Shown here: piece by piece, positions 53,392-62,995 of the stretch
Layout of the letters: every line of letters starts with the position of its first letter
How positions within the stretch are numbered: position 1 is the stretch's first letter
DNA from: Porphyra umbilicalis
Lineage: Eukaryota; Rhodophyta; Bangiophyceae; Bangiales; Bangiaceae
NCBI GenBank assembly: GCA_002049455.2
Contig: KV918776.1
Location: forward strand, 425,912 to 489,911
Length of the DNA stretch: 64,000 nt
Direction of reading: 5' to 3'
Notes under the pieces: model-generated
Told to the model about the DNA's origin: nothing
What the model saw: only the letters and a program-made list of their open reading frames with translations
Databases searched by the model: none
Made by a program: the position numbers and the translations under genes

Positions 53392-53700
53392 GGGTCGTTC
53401 CGCACCGGGCGGTATCGTCGGTAGACCGGTACGCAGAATATACCGCGTACCGGTAAAACAAGAACCGGACATACCGTTGTTTACCGGTCGTACAGACGAT
53501 CCGGTATGACTGAGCTGAACCAAATGATTGGGATTGGGGGCAGTTGGTCAGGGAGTTGTGTAGATCGGTGACGTCTAAATCCTGAGAGACTGTTCAACAA
53601 ATCCTACAACTTGCCAGCCCCAGCCGCCGGCCTGCTTTTTCTGCCACCCCTGCCCAGCAGCCACGAAGACAGCAGGTCTCCCACTACCGACGTCCTAGCT

Positions 53701-54277
53701 ATGGCGTCGTCTTCACCCCCCCCTCCCCACCTGGGCGGCCGGCCCGACTCGGCCACGCGAATTGAGCGGCGCCGTCGGAGACGGCAACGCGTTGTCTCTG
53801 CGCTTATGCTGGCGCGGTCGAAGCTGGGCCTGCATGTGCAGGCTCGCGAGCGCGATTTTGCGTATGAGCGCCTCATTTGGGCAAACGAAGTAGACGCGCA
53901 GCAACGCGGCGTGAACATCCGCCGCAGAATCCTCAACAGCCGCGAGCTGCGGCGGCCCGTCCGCCGCGGTCGAGCCAGTAGGAGGAAGGGAATCAATCGG
54001 GGCCGCAACAGCGGCAGCCGCAAACGCGTTCTGGGACGCGATCGTTGTTGGCACGCCGGCTGCCTCGCGGGAGGCAGATGAAGACATACTTAGGAGACGT
54101 AAAAATCTCGTGGTGCGCGCACGCGGGGGCCAGGCATCTACGGGTGGCAGTCGGAGCACTTCTCTTTTCGAGAAGCGCCGCCGGTGTGCACCTTCCGGAG
54201 ATCCCGGAATGGAATTCACTCAACAGAAAGCACTCAAGGCTCTTTCAATTAATTCCATCAAATCAGTGGGGCTCTAA
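53701..54277 (+). pseudogene. Frameshifted ORF inside the TIR element
   Basis: The frame from the ATG at 53701 reads MASSSPPPPHLGGRPDSATR, then a basic region and LIWANEVDAQQRG. Near 53910-53920 good coding moves to the next frame (TSAAESSTAASCGGP ... IGAATAAAANAFWDAIVVGT ... EADEDILRRRK) and ends GMEFTQQKALKALSINSIKS before TAA at 54275. The basic N-terminal and Ala/acidic C-terminal parts suggest a small DNA-binding or accessory protein. No family is recognised and the minus strand is an alternative reading, so strand is not certain. Confidence 0.35.
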
Positions 54278-54400
54278 GCCGTATTCTCTATGCGTACCGC
54301 GATTCACCTACCCCCCATATTAGATTGCGGGCTCGGTATCGGGCCGCCCACACGTTGTCAACTGATTCACATAAATCTGCCAGATTGAAGTTTAAAGTCG

Positions 54401-54495
54401 CCTGTGACAGCCTGTGACAGCCCCTGTGACAGCCTGTGACAGCCCTTGTGACAGCCTGTGACAGCCTGTGACAGCCCCTGTGACAGCCTGTGACA
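54401..54495. repeat. Tandem array of CCTGTGACAG, nine units
   Basis: Ten-base units with CC insertions that make some units 12 bases, in a loosely alternating pattern. The CTGTGAC word is also the dominant motif inside the MITE at 7406-7647. Confidence 0.95.
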
Positions 54496-54684
54496 TGGAG
54501 CGCCGCCCCAGCCGGCGGCGGCGGCGGCGTCGCGGCAAGGTGCACGCGGCGCAGACCCGCCGACGCCTGCCGCGTCACCAGCAGCGTGCCGCGGCGGTTG
54601 GCGAGCCCTGGCCAATGGCTGAGCGAAACCGTATACCGCATACCGCGATACCGGCAAAAGAGCCCGGTGCGGAACGACCCTCAG

Positions 54685-55368
54685 GGAGCGCCGCCCCACG
54701 GTCAGCCGCGAGCCGTTGCACGTAGGGACGATGCGGGGAGGAAAGTGGCCCCCAGGTGTCGTGTGCGGATCGCTTGACGCGCCGGGCGGGAGTGGGCGAC
54801 TCGGCAAACGACGGTTTGCCGTCGACCCTCGCTCGGGATCCAATTTGAACGGACGGCAGCAGCCGCGGGAGGCAGCGCCCTCGCAGACGTCTCCCTGCAA
54901 GGTGTGAAGGCATCGAGGCGTACCGTTGGTCTTGGAAGCTGCGGACGAGTCGCGCATGCCGATGAAGGGACGACACGTCTGCTTTGGCTGTTGCTCAGCC
55001 CGAGCTGCGCCAGTGACGTCCACACCCCTCCCAGCGGCGGCCCGCTTGTTGGGAGAGGCACCCGTATTCATCGTTTTAAACACCGACCGCACAAACGGCG
55101 TCTGAGGTGCATCACTCGTCAAACGCATGGCTGCAGCAGTAAAGACAACAGTGTGAGCTGCCATAGGCAACACCCATGGCAGAACCTGCTCACAGCCTCT
55201 TGTCGCGCATTTCCCATGAATTGGAGCTGGGCCGAGTTGACCACCGTTGTCGTTGGTACACTGAAGCGAGCAGCCAGACACGACCTCCCCCATTGGTGTG
55301 CACCAACAGACCTTGGAGCGGCAACTCTCCTACGCTCCATCCCTCGCGGCACCACATAGGCTCCGCCA
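54685..55368. other. Intergenic, no supported gene
   Basis: Balanced composition and short ORFs on both strands with no recognisable domain. Confidence 0.4.
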
Positions 55369-56244
55369 CTACGCACGCTGCGTCACCCCTACACCAGCGC
55401 CGCACCCCCGCCCCCCCGCCCGAGCGCCCGCACAAACGAGTTGGACGCACGCCGACGCCCCCCCCCCCCAGCCGTTCTTCGCGCGACAAGGCGGCGGCGG
55501 GCGCGTCGCCCCCCCCCCCCCCCCCCGCCGTCGCCGCAGCCACCCACAACACGCCCACCGGCGGGCGGGCGGCTCGGGCTCCTCGGGCGCGACCACCCGC
55601 TCCACAGGCGCAAGCATGGCAAACGACGCCTGCCAAGGGGAGAGGTCCTCATCGTCGGTGCCCTCGCGCCAGTCCCCCCGCCCCGCGGCGGCGGCGGCGG
55701 CAGCAGCGGAAACGGCGGCGGCACCAAGGCCAAGCGTGGAGCTCGACGCGCGCGCGGCGGCGCGCTCGTCACGCACAACCGCCGCCGCCGCCGCCACCGA
55801 TACCGTCGTTGGCTGCAGCGGCGGTCGCGGGGCCGGTGCGCGGGAGCCGTCGACGGGGTAGAGGAGCGGCTCGACTGGCGCCGACGGCGGCGGCGTCGGC
55901 AGCGTCCATGACGGCGGCGTCGGCAGCGTCGATGACGGCGGCGACGGCACCAGCGGCGTGAGCGGCGGCGGCGTCGCCGACCGTGACAGCGACCGCGGCG
56001 GCGGCGACGGTGGCGACGGCGGCAGCAGCGACGATGGCGGCAGCAGCGGCGACCGCGGCGGCAGCGGCGGCGGCGATGGCGGCGGCGGTGGCGCCGACGG
56101 CGGCGTCGCGGTCCCCCCATCCGCTACGGTGCGCGTGACGGGCGCGGCGCCGACCACCGGCGCCGCGCCCGGCCGTGCTGCGTCCGCCGCCGTGTCGACG
56201 GCGCGCGTGCCGCCGTGGGCGCCGCGGGGGGGAGGCGACGCCAT
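55369..56244 (-). CDS. Pro/Ala-rich protein, unrecognised
   Basis: A 291-codon frame from the ATG at 56244 (MASPPPRGAHGGTRAVDTAA). The N-terminal half is Pro/Ser-rich with SPPPRSLSRS and TPPPLTPLVPSPP periodicities, like extensin or linker sequences. A folded-looking segment, GTDDEDLSPWQASFAMLAPV then ERVVAPEEPEPPARRWACC, follows near residues 195-235. The last ~45 residues are Gly/Cys-rich and lie across a C/G homopolymer run, so the frame or a splice donor near GWLRRR may end the true coding there. The flanking tetranucleotide and hexanucleotide repeats encode the Pro-rich part. Possibly a cell-wall or signalling linker protein; function unknown. Confidence 0.4.
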   Translation of the reverse strand: MASPPPRGAHGGTRAVDTAADAARPGAAPVVGAAPVTRTVADGGTATPPSAPPPPPSPPPLPPRSPLLPPSSLLPPSPPSPPPRSLSRSATPPPLTPLVPSPPSSTLPTPPSWTLPTPPPSAPVEPLLYPVDGSRAPAPRPPLQPTTVSVAAAAAVVRDERAAARASSSTLGLGAAAVSAAAAAAAAGRGDWREGTDDEDLSPWQASFAMLAPVERVVAPEEPEPPARRWACCGWLRRRRGGGGGATRPPPPCRAKNGWGGGASACVQLVCAGARAGGRGCGAGVGVTQRA

Positions 56245-56581
56245 GCCGATGGCGATGGGCGGGAAGGGTGGGACGACGAGTCAGATACAGGGGCGGATGG
56301 TGGGGGGAGGGGTCCGCCAGACAATGGGGAGGCAGGTATGGTCAGAACACGGGTCGGGGGCAACGGACGACGGGGTCGCACGAGGGGTGGGGGGGGGGGG
56401 GGGGGGGGCAACCCCCGTGCTTGGCAGGGAGGAGGAATGAGGGCCGCCAAGCAGTGAACATCAGTATGAGACGTTATCGCTTCCCGCGTGCGTGTGCAGA
56501 GCGGCGCCGCGCCCGCGCGGCGGCACGCCACCGCGCCGGCAACGCGGCGCGCCTAGCGCCGTCGTCGCGGGACTAGCACTC

Positions 56582-56952
56582 CCCGCCCGCCCCCTACCCC
56601 CCCCCCCTACCCCCCCCCCCCCCCCCCCCCTTCCATTGCGTTTCTCCATTGATACAAATGACAACCACGGTTCTCGGTCCCGACCCGCGTCGCGGCACGA
56701 TGCGGCCGAAACGGCCCATTGGCGGGACACGCCCGCCGCCGCCATGTGACCACCCACAACGACGCCTTGCGCGAAGCGCGCGCACCCCCCCCCCCCCCCC
56801 TACCCCCCCCCCCCCCCCCCCCCCCCTTCCATTGCGTATCACCATCGATACAAATGACAGCCACGGTTCTCGGTGCCGACCCGCGTCGCGGCACGCTGCG
56901 GCCAGGACGGCCCGTTCGCGGGCCACGCCCGCCGCCGCCATGGTACCACCCA
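56582..56952. repeat. 197-bp direct duplication with long C tracts
   Basis: Two copies, each a C run (56582-56632 and 56788-56826) followed by TTCCATTGCGT, CGATACAAATGACAGCCACG or its variant, and CGACCCGCGTCGCGGCACG. They are about 88% alike by eye. In the first copy TCTCCATTGATACAAATG replaces the second's ATCACCATCGATAC. The C runs are among the longest in the window. Confidence 0.9.
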
Positions 56953-59900
56953 CAGCGCGTTGATGAAATCTCGTGTCAGGTTCCAAGGTATCTGCAACAA
57001 GGCCGAACCGTATTGCTGCTCGACCCCTTTGCGTTCAGAGAGAGATCGAAAATGAGTACATAACTCCTCTTTGCCCAATCTTTAAGGAGAAGTTCACATC
57101 CTTCGAGACATATGTTGCGAGACTCGCCGCAATGATCCCTCGGAGGTCTCGGGGAAGAAGTGGAGCAAGACCCTGACGGAGGAAAGGATGTGACACCGGC
57201 CAGCATTGAGGATACATGCCAAAGATGCATTGAAAGACACGGTCGCTTTATTGTTGCTCGGCGCGGGCACGGGTGGCAGAGCAGACACGAAATCGATAAG
57301 AAAGCCACGGTGTGCTACAGAGTCACGCAGACATGTAGCTAACTGCACACAGCCGCAAACTCTGACAGAGCTACAGGCCACCGGACAACAGCAAGCTCAC
57401 CATGTCAGCGACTCGCGGACACCACGCATGCATGTGCGTATGACACAAGTTACTCGACTTCGATGTCAGCAACACCCATTGGTTTGCAAAGAAACAGAAG
57501 CCAAGAAAGAGGAAGCCATCGCACATATGCATGGTAAGGATACATGGGGGACGGGCGAGCGAACACGAAAAAGAAGTACGTGGTCAGTTCATCCAACCCA
57601 TCCACCACCCACCCACCGCGCGCGTCACACTATCCACACTGCGCCAGTGTGGATCCCCACCCAATCGCCACCACCACTAGTCCAGCGACTGCAAACGTCG
57701 TCCGGCCCGTCGTAGAGTGACTCCCCCCCGCCCCCGTGCGAGCTGGAGAGAATGCGTGGGATGGAGGGGATGCAGATAAGAATACGACAGGAACGAGGGC
57801 GGTCGGCAGGAGGGTGGGCGGGGCGATCGAACAGAGGGTGGCCGGGGCTTCCGGCCAGGAGGGTGGGTGGGGCGGTCGACCAGAGGGTGGGCGGGGCGGT
57901 CCGCCAGGAGGGTGGGCCGAGCGGTCGGCCAGGAGAGCGAGCGGGGATGTTGGCAGCACTTGTGCACTTGGGCGGCAGCCAGGAGCGGGGCTGGGGGCAG
58001 CATGGCAGTCACCTGCACACATGCCGAGGGCGCGCATTGGCGCCGCCCAGCACTTCGAATTATTATTAATCGCCCCGCTATCCCCAAGCACAAGGCTTGA
58101 CGTTTTCCAGCCCGCTGGTTGGCTGCCCGGTTGACCGGGGGCGCATCCTGGGTCCCCATTGGTAGCAGACTATCATGCCAACAGGTACTGAACAAAGTCT
58201 GGCTGACACAAGCTACGACGGTGAGGCGTCCGAGCAGAGGTCTCCATGTGCCCGCAAGAATGCATACTGTGTACGCCAAGTCTGCCTTGAACTGGGTGTG
58301 AAGGGTGCCGTTTGATCGCGCAAGGAGGACCTGCCCCATGACCCTGCCAGAGCTCTGCACGGCAATGCCAGCAGCCGTCCCACTCTAGCGACACCGTTTG
58401 CGCCCCCATCCTCCCCGACCCCCTCGGCATGTATGTGCAGCCCCCCTCGCCCCCCCCCCCCTGCCAGCAGGAGAAAGGAGTGGGAGAGGACAGGAAAGGA
58501 GGCAAGCACAAGTGTCCGTGGTTGGGCGGTGCCCGCAGCTATTGGGAGTAGACGAGTACGCACATGGGTAGGGGTGACCAGGTGGGTGGGGTAAGAAGGT
58601 CTCTGGGGGTGTCAGAAAGCCTTCTCAGACAGAGCCTTTTAGAGATCGACACAGCGACATTTGCGAGGATGGTGTCACGAGGTTTGCTGCATGGAAAAAC
58701 ATTTCTCTCACGACCTCTCACGGTTCGCATATATTTTAAGTTCTCCGTGACCCAATTTGACAACGTGCTGTGCCCACAAACGCCGCCTTGCGCGACGCGT
58801 GCGCCGCGCGAGCGCGGCGTGCGGGGTGCGGCACGCGCGGCGCTTCGTCGCCTTGATCCTTGTGGCCCCCCAGCGCTGTCGCGACGAAACCGACCGGCGT
58901 GAACGTGGTCAACCCTGTTGTAGCTGCGTAATGCACCTGCTGGGCTCTCGCTTGGTCGTGCCTACCCGCCAACTACCCTGGCTCGTGCTCGTGCGGGGGC
59001 CAGAGAACAAGAAAACAACTTGTTTCCTCACACGTTAACGTACAGCAAGCCCACGGGCCAGACGCATCGTCAGCTTTCGGAAGAATTGCCCAACTGGCTG
59101 CATCGGCCCCCACCAGCCGCCCAAGCCCATCGAATCGGCGTTTCGATGGGGCCGGGTGGGACCCCTGACACTGTGTGTTGGAATGAAGTTCCAGAAACTT
59201 TCTCGTGAAAGATATTCCAATATAAATAAGGAAGTATCTTCTGAATTGGACGGAGGACTGCCCTCCAGAAAATCCCGAAACAAGACTGGCACATGATTTG
59301 GACGATTTTCTGTTTGGGCGCGGCAAGAAAATTCTAGGAACTGGCCTTGGAATTATCCTCGCCGACCTCCAGCATCAACCCTGTAGTCTTTTCCCGGGAT
59401 GGTCTCGGGAACTGGTCAGGAACGGTTCCCAGGATTGTTCTTAAGATTGTCTCGCAGCATATCCAACAGTACGTTCGAAGGACGATTCTTCGAAACACAT
59501 GCAGAAACTGATGTCAACGAGCACAGCAAGCTAGGAACAGGATGTTGCTGCAAACTCCTCTCTGAAAAATGTGCGGCAAAGAACGAGGTTCCTGACCCAG
59601 TCCTTGCCTTGAAACAGAAGGAGACACCATGCCCGAAGAAGGTCGCGCGCGCGTTCAAAGGATAGTCGTGCGAGGAGTTCGTCGCTGTTCGTGTGGAACG
59701 TACCCAGACCCATTCTTGTGAACGTGTTCTCCGGATGAGCTTGAAAGAAGTCCACGGAACAGCTCCTCTGCATCCTCCGCGGCATTTCCCTCGCACTTTT
59801 ACGCAGATGGTCCTTGCTCTTCTTCAGAGGTCGGTCCGACGGGAAGACGCTCAGATTTATGAGCAATACACCTCCGAGGCAGTCTTCGAGGCCAATCCAC

Positions 59901-60222
59901 AGGACTGTTCCTATGACGGCGGTGTATGACGGTCCCGTGCTGTTTCTTGGCGCGATATGCGAATGGTGGCAGAAATAAATTTAATACGACAAATAGGAAC
60001 AAGTAAGAGTAACATGATACAGGTACGACAGTAAAAGGGATAAAAAGAGAAAAAAAAAACTGCACCCTCCACTCACTTGCAGAGATCTTCGTGGGACAGA
60101 GCTCGCCGGACAGGGCTCCTCAGATGCTCGGCAGAGCATAAAACCTGTATCTCTGTTGCCGAGGCAACAACACCCTTGTGCAGCCGTATTCAAGGCATGT
60201 CGCGGAGCATCACGTCAGAACA
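56953..60222. other. Intergenic, balanced composition, no recognised gene
   Basis: Short ORFs only. It contains a G-rich minisatellite at 57801-57935, a hairpin CACACT...AGTGTGG near 57627-57653, and a TATA-like AATATAAATAAGG near 59218. 59330-59480 has repeated GGAACTGG, GGAACGGTTCC and GTTCTTAAG words. It is likely old mobile DNA. Confidence 0.4.
57801..57935. repeat. 24-25 bp G-rich minisatellite, about 5.5 copies
   Basis: Units of the form GGTCGGCCAGGAGGGTGGGC plus GGGGC, alternating CAGGAG and CAGAG versions. Dense GGG runs could form G-quadruplexes. Confidence 0.88.
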
Positions 60223-60987
60223 TTAGTCTGAGTCTTCGTCAGATAGATCAATGTCACCGGCCTTCAGGTCTTTGAGCTCATCGCGCATGCAGCGTACGAC
60301 GCCCTTGCGAGCCTCAGCGCTCTCAGGGCGTAAAAACTTGGGGTACGCGGCGTCGTCCACATATTTCTTTAAGCAAGCCGCAGCACCTTCACGCACAGAT
60401 GTCCACACCTCGCTCGGGTCCAACAACAGGAGCTCCCCTACTATAGAACCGGCAGCTCCATTCATGTCCAGCGCTCGCTCCATTTCCTGACTGCCGTCCT
60501 GCAGTTTCAGGCGGTACCCAATGTTGCTTCCACTGGCCAGGGCAGCAGGCTGCGGGACTGGAGCGGTGTCGTTCACGCCGTGGGCCAAAATAACGCGTTC
60601 TAGCGTGGCCTCTTTCACGTCAGCGTCCATGTATACCCCCAGGGTACGATAGGCAAGCAGTCGGGCCGATGCGCGTCGGCGATTGCATCGTGTTCGTAGA
60701 CCCTTTCTCAGCGCAGCTCGCACTTCACGCCGTTTCTGGGACCATCCGTTCGCGCCGTGGTCAATCTTTCCGACGCACTTCTCAACCGCCTTGTTCACAA
60801 CAGCGCGCAGGGGGCGAGTGCAGTCTCGATTGGGGCCTTCCAGTTGTCCCGTCGGGGCGAGCCACGACAGGCAGTCATGTTCAGGCGAGTCAACTGCGCT
60901 GCCATTCAGACCAGGGTTCACAGATCCATTTCGTATCTTCTTGAGCATAGCTTGGCCGTACCTGGTGAACAGGCGGCTAACCTCATC
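60223..60987 (-). CDS. Terminal exon of an unrecognised gene (254 codons shown)
   Basis: The frame is open from a strong 3' splice site (CTCCTGTAG before 60987) to TAG at 60223. It starts DEVSRLFTRYGQAMLKKIRN and ends with the acidic tail LKAGDIDLSDEDSD. The sequence has normal amino-acid variety: NKAVEKCVGKIDHGANGWSQ, KRREVRAALRKGLRTRCNRR (basic, helical), VYMDADVKEATLERVILAHG, EGAAACLKKYVDDAAYPKFL. It may be nuclear, with a basic helical region and acidic tail, but no family is recognised. Upstream exons must lie at higher coordinates on the minus strand; none could be fixed. Codon use is balanced like the transposon genes, so a mobile-element origin is possible. Confidence 0.55.
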   Translation of the reverse strand, partial: DEVSRLFTRYGQAMLKKIRNGSVNPGLNGSAVDSPEHDCLSWLAPTGQLEGPNRDCTRPLRAVVNKAVEKCVGKIDHGANGWSQKRREVRAALRKGLRTRCNRRRASARLLAYRTLGVYMDADVKEATLERVILAHGVNDTAPVPQPAALASGSNIGYRLKLQDGSQEMERALDMNGAAGSIVGELLLLDPSEVWTSVREGAAACLKKYVDDAAYPKFLRPESAEARKGVVRCMRDELKDLKAGDIDLSDEDSD

Positions 60988-62267
60988 CTACAGGAGACAA
61001 GCTCAACCAGCACGTAAGCATGGAAGGGGAATGAGGCGACACCGTCGCGTACGCACAACCAGCCGTAAGCGAGCTTCTAAGTTAGGTCATACGTCGATGC
61101 AGCGCGCCTTGTGACGTTGCTCAGCAACGACAGCGCATCGCATGACCACATGCAGCCACCTGCTCCGTATCCAACAGCACTCAAGAACGTACCCCGTGAG
61201 AGCTCCATACACTCAAGAAAAAGGCAGCATCGACAGCAGGTGAGCTGGCACCCGGTGAGCCATGCGGCGTGCCGGTGTCGTCTTCGACGTCAAATTCAAC
61301 CATCGTCGCGATCGTACTCAAGCGGATGGCTGCAATAGCGTCTCACTGGATGAAGGGCAAAGCGTCTAGCTCCAGATAGCCACGGCAGTCCACAGAGCCA
61401 AACAGGACAACTGGTGCCCGTAAAGGATTGGCAAGCGCGTGCATCAGAGCATACCACATGAGGTGCGCTCAAAACGCGGTAACTGCGTTCGCGCACCTCC
61501 ACCTGCACCTGCGTGCACCTCCGAAGTATCCGGGCGGCCACGGATTGCACATCAGACCGATGAAATTTCACCAGCCACGCCCCACAGTGCCCTCTTGCAG
61601 TAAGTACGTTCCTTGGCGACCATTGGTCGAGACCGACTACGCCACAGTCTCGGAGACAGCCGCTGTGCCGAGAGCAAGGGAGGACCCCCGATGGCTACAG
61701 ATGAGCAAATCAGAGCCTTCATTCCGCGCTATGCGCTTGAGCAGTACTTCTAGGTAAACTTCTTCAGCTGGTCCTTCGCGAGGCTCACAAATTACTCCAT
61801 TGTTTAAATTTTCGCGGGGAGATATGCCGTTATCCGGCCTCTGAATAGCGGCCGACGAGTGATCTCGATTCAGCCGTCGTCCCCGTCCATGCCGAGGGCG
61901 AATCTCGCGGAGCCACACATTTGGGGGTCGCTAGGAAGCGCCGCAGGGAGGGGCTCGCTGCGCGCGCGCTGTGCGGGTGCGGGCAGGGGGGGGTTTCATT
62001 CGTGAACAGGCGCTCGCCGAGCGGTGCGTGGCGCCCAGTCCGTGCTTCCCCGTCACCGTCGTTAGACCTCCCCCTTCGTCGTCACTGTTTTGCACACCAC
62101 TTTTATCTCGCACACGCGCTGTTCGATCCATTTTCTCTCGCTGTCGCATCCTGAGACACCTCCACGATCCCCTCTCGCTCGATCCTTTCTAGCTCCACCC
62201 AGTCGCGTGATATCATACCCCCAGTGCGGCGCGATCATTGTTTACTCGCTGGCCACTACGTGGAGGC
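60988..62267. other. Intergenic, unknown upstream exons possible
   Basis: It probably includes intron and upstream exon(s) of the gene ending at 60223, but none is clear. 61920-62220 is a pyrimidine-rich lead-in to the satellite and may be a leader or promoter for the ORF at 62996. Confidence 0.35.
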
Positions 62268-62915
62268 CAGCCGGATCGCGGCCCGCCCCTCTGTCGGGCA
62301 GGGCCGCGCATCCACGCCGTCGAAAGGCGCGTCCCGCTCACGCGGCCGACCGCCGTCGTCGCCTGTGGGCCGCCTCTGCCGACAGGCGGCCCCTGGACAC
62401 TGTTTGGGCCGCCTCTGTGGACAGGCGGCCCCGGTGTGAATCGGAGTCGGCCACCTTCGGGGCGTGCCGGCTGGATCGTGGCCCGCCCCTCTGTCGGGCT
62501 GGGCCGCGCATCCACGCCGTCGACAGGCGCGTCCCGCTCACGCGGCCGACCGCCGTCGTCGCCTGTGGGCCGCCTCTGCCGACAGGCGGCCCCTGGACAC
62601 TGCTTGGGCCGCCTCTGTGGACAGGCGGCCCCGGTGTGAATCGGAGTCGGCCACCTCCGGGGCGTGCCGGCTGGATCGTGGCCCGCCCCTCTGGCGGGCA
62701 GGGCCGCGCATCCCTGCCGTCGACAGGCGCGTCCCGCTCACGCGGCCGACCGCCGTCGTCGCCTGTGGGCCGCCTCTGCCGACAGGCGGACCCTGGACAC
62801 TGTTTGGGCCGCCTCTGTGGACAGGCGGCCCCGGTGTGAATTGGTGTCGGCCACCTTCGGGGTGCGCCGGCTGGGCCACGGCCCGTCCCTCTGTCGGGCA
62901 GGGCCGTGCATCCCT
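62268..62915. repeat. 200-bp tandem repeat, about 3.2 copies, with internal hairpins
   Basis: The marker GCCCGCCCCTCTG occurs at 62281, 62481 and 62681, and as GCCCGTCCCTCTG at 62881: an exact 200-base period with few substitutions and no indels. Each full unit has two direct 33-bp subrepeats, each a hairpin of GGGCCGCCT, an 8-base loop and AGGCGGCCC. The period is not a multiple of three, so the long frames across it are not proteins. Confidence 0.96.
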
Positions 62916-62995
62916 CTTTCGGTTAGGCTGTCTGCGTGCCGCGTGCCTTTAAGAGAGCATTGGCACGGCGCCGACGCCGCAGCGTGCCACCGACC

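Larger units (their letters stand above)
53388..54684. mobile_element. 1.3-kb TIR element with internal ORF and GGTAT/ACCGG-rich ends
   Basis: Ends 53388-53410 and 54662-54684 are perfect 23-bp inverted repeats (starting CTGAGGGTCGTTCCGCACC). Inside each end lie clustered GGTATCG, TACCGCG and ACCGG motifs in both orientations (for example 53411-53515 and 54630-54655), like subterminal transposase-binding repeats. The interior carries a frameshifted ORF (53701-54277) and a tandem array (54401-54495). No clear target duplication, so the superfamily is open; hAT-like is a guess. Confidence 0.7.

Noticed and set aside
54401-54495. CCTGTGACAG array as a CRISPR array
   Set aside because: The units are 10-12 bp with no spacers; it is a simple tandem repeat in a eukaryote.
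62180-62290. LTR end and primer-binding site before the terminal ORF (GTGATATCATAC)
   Set aside because: There is no matching tRNA complement and no second LTR in the window; too weak to annotate.
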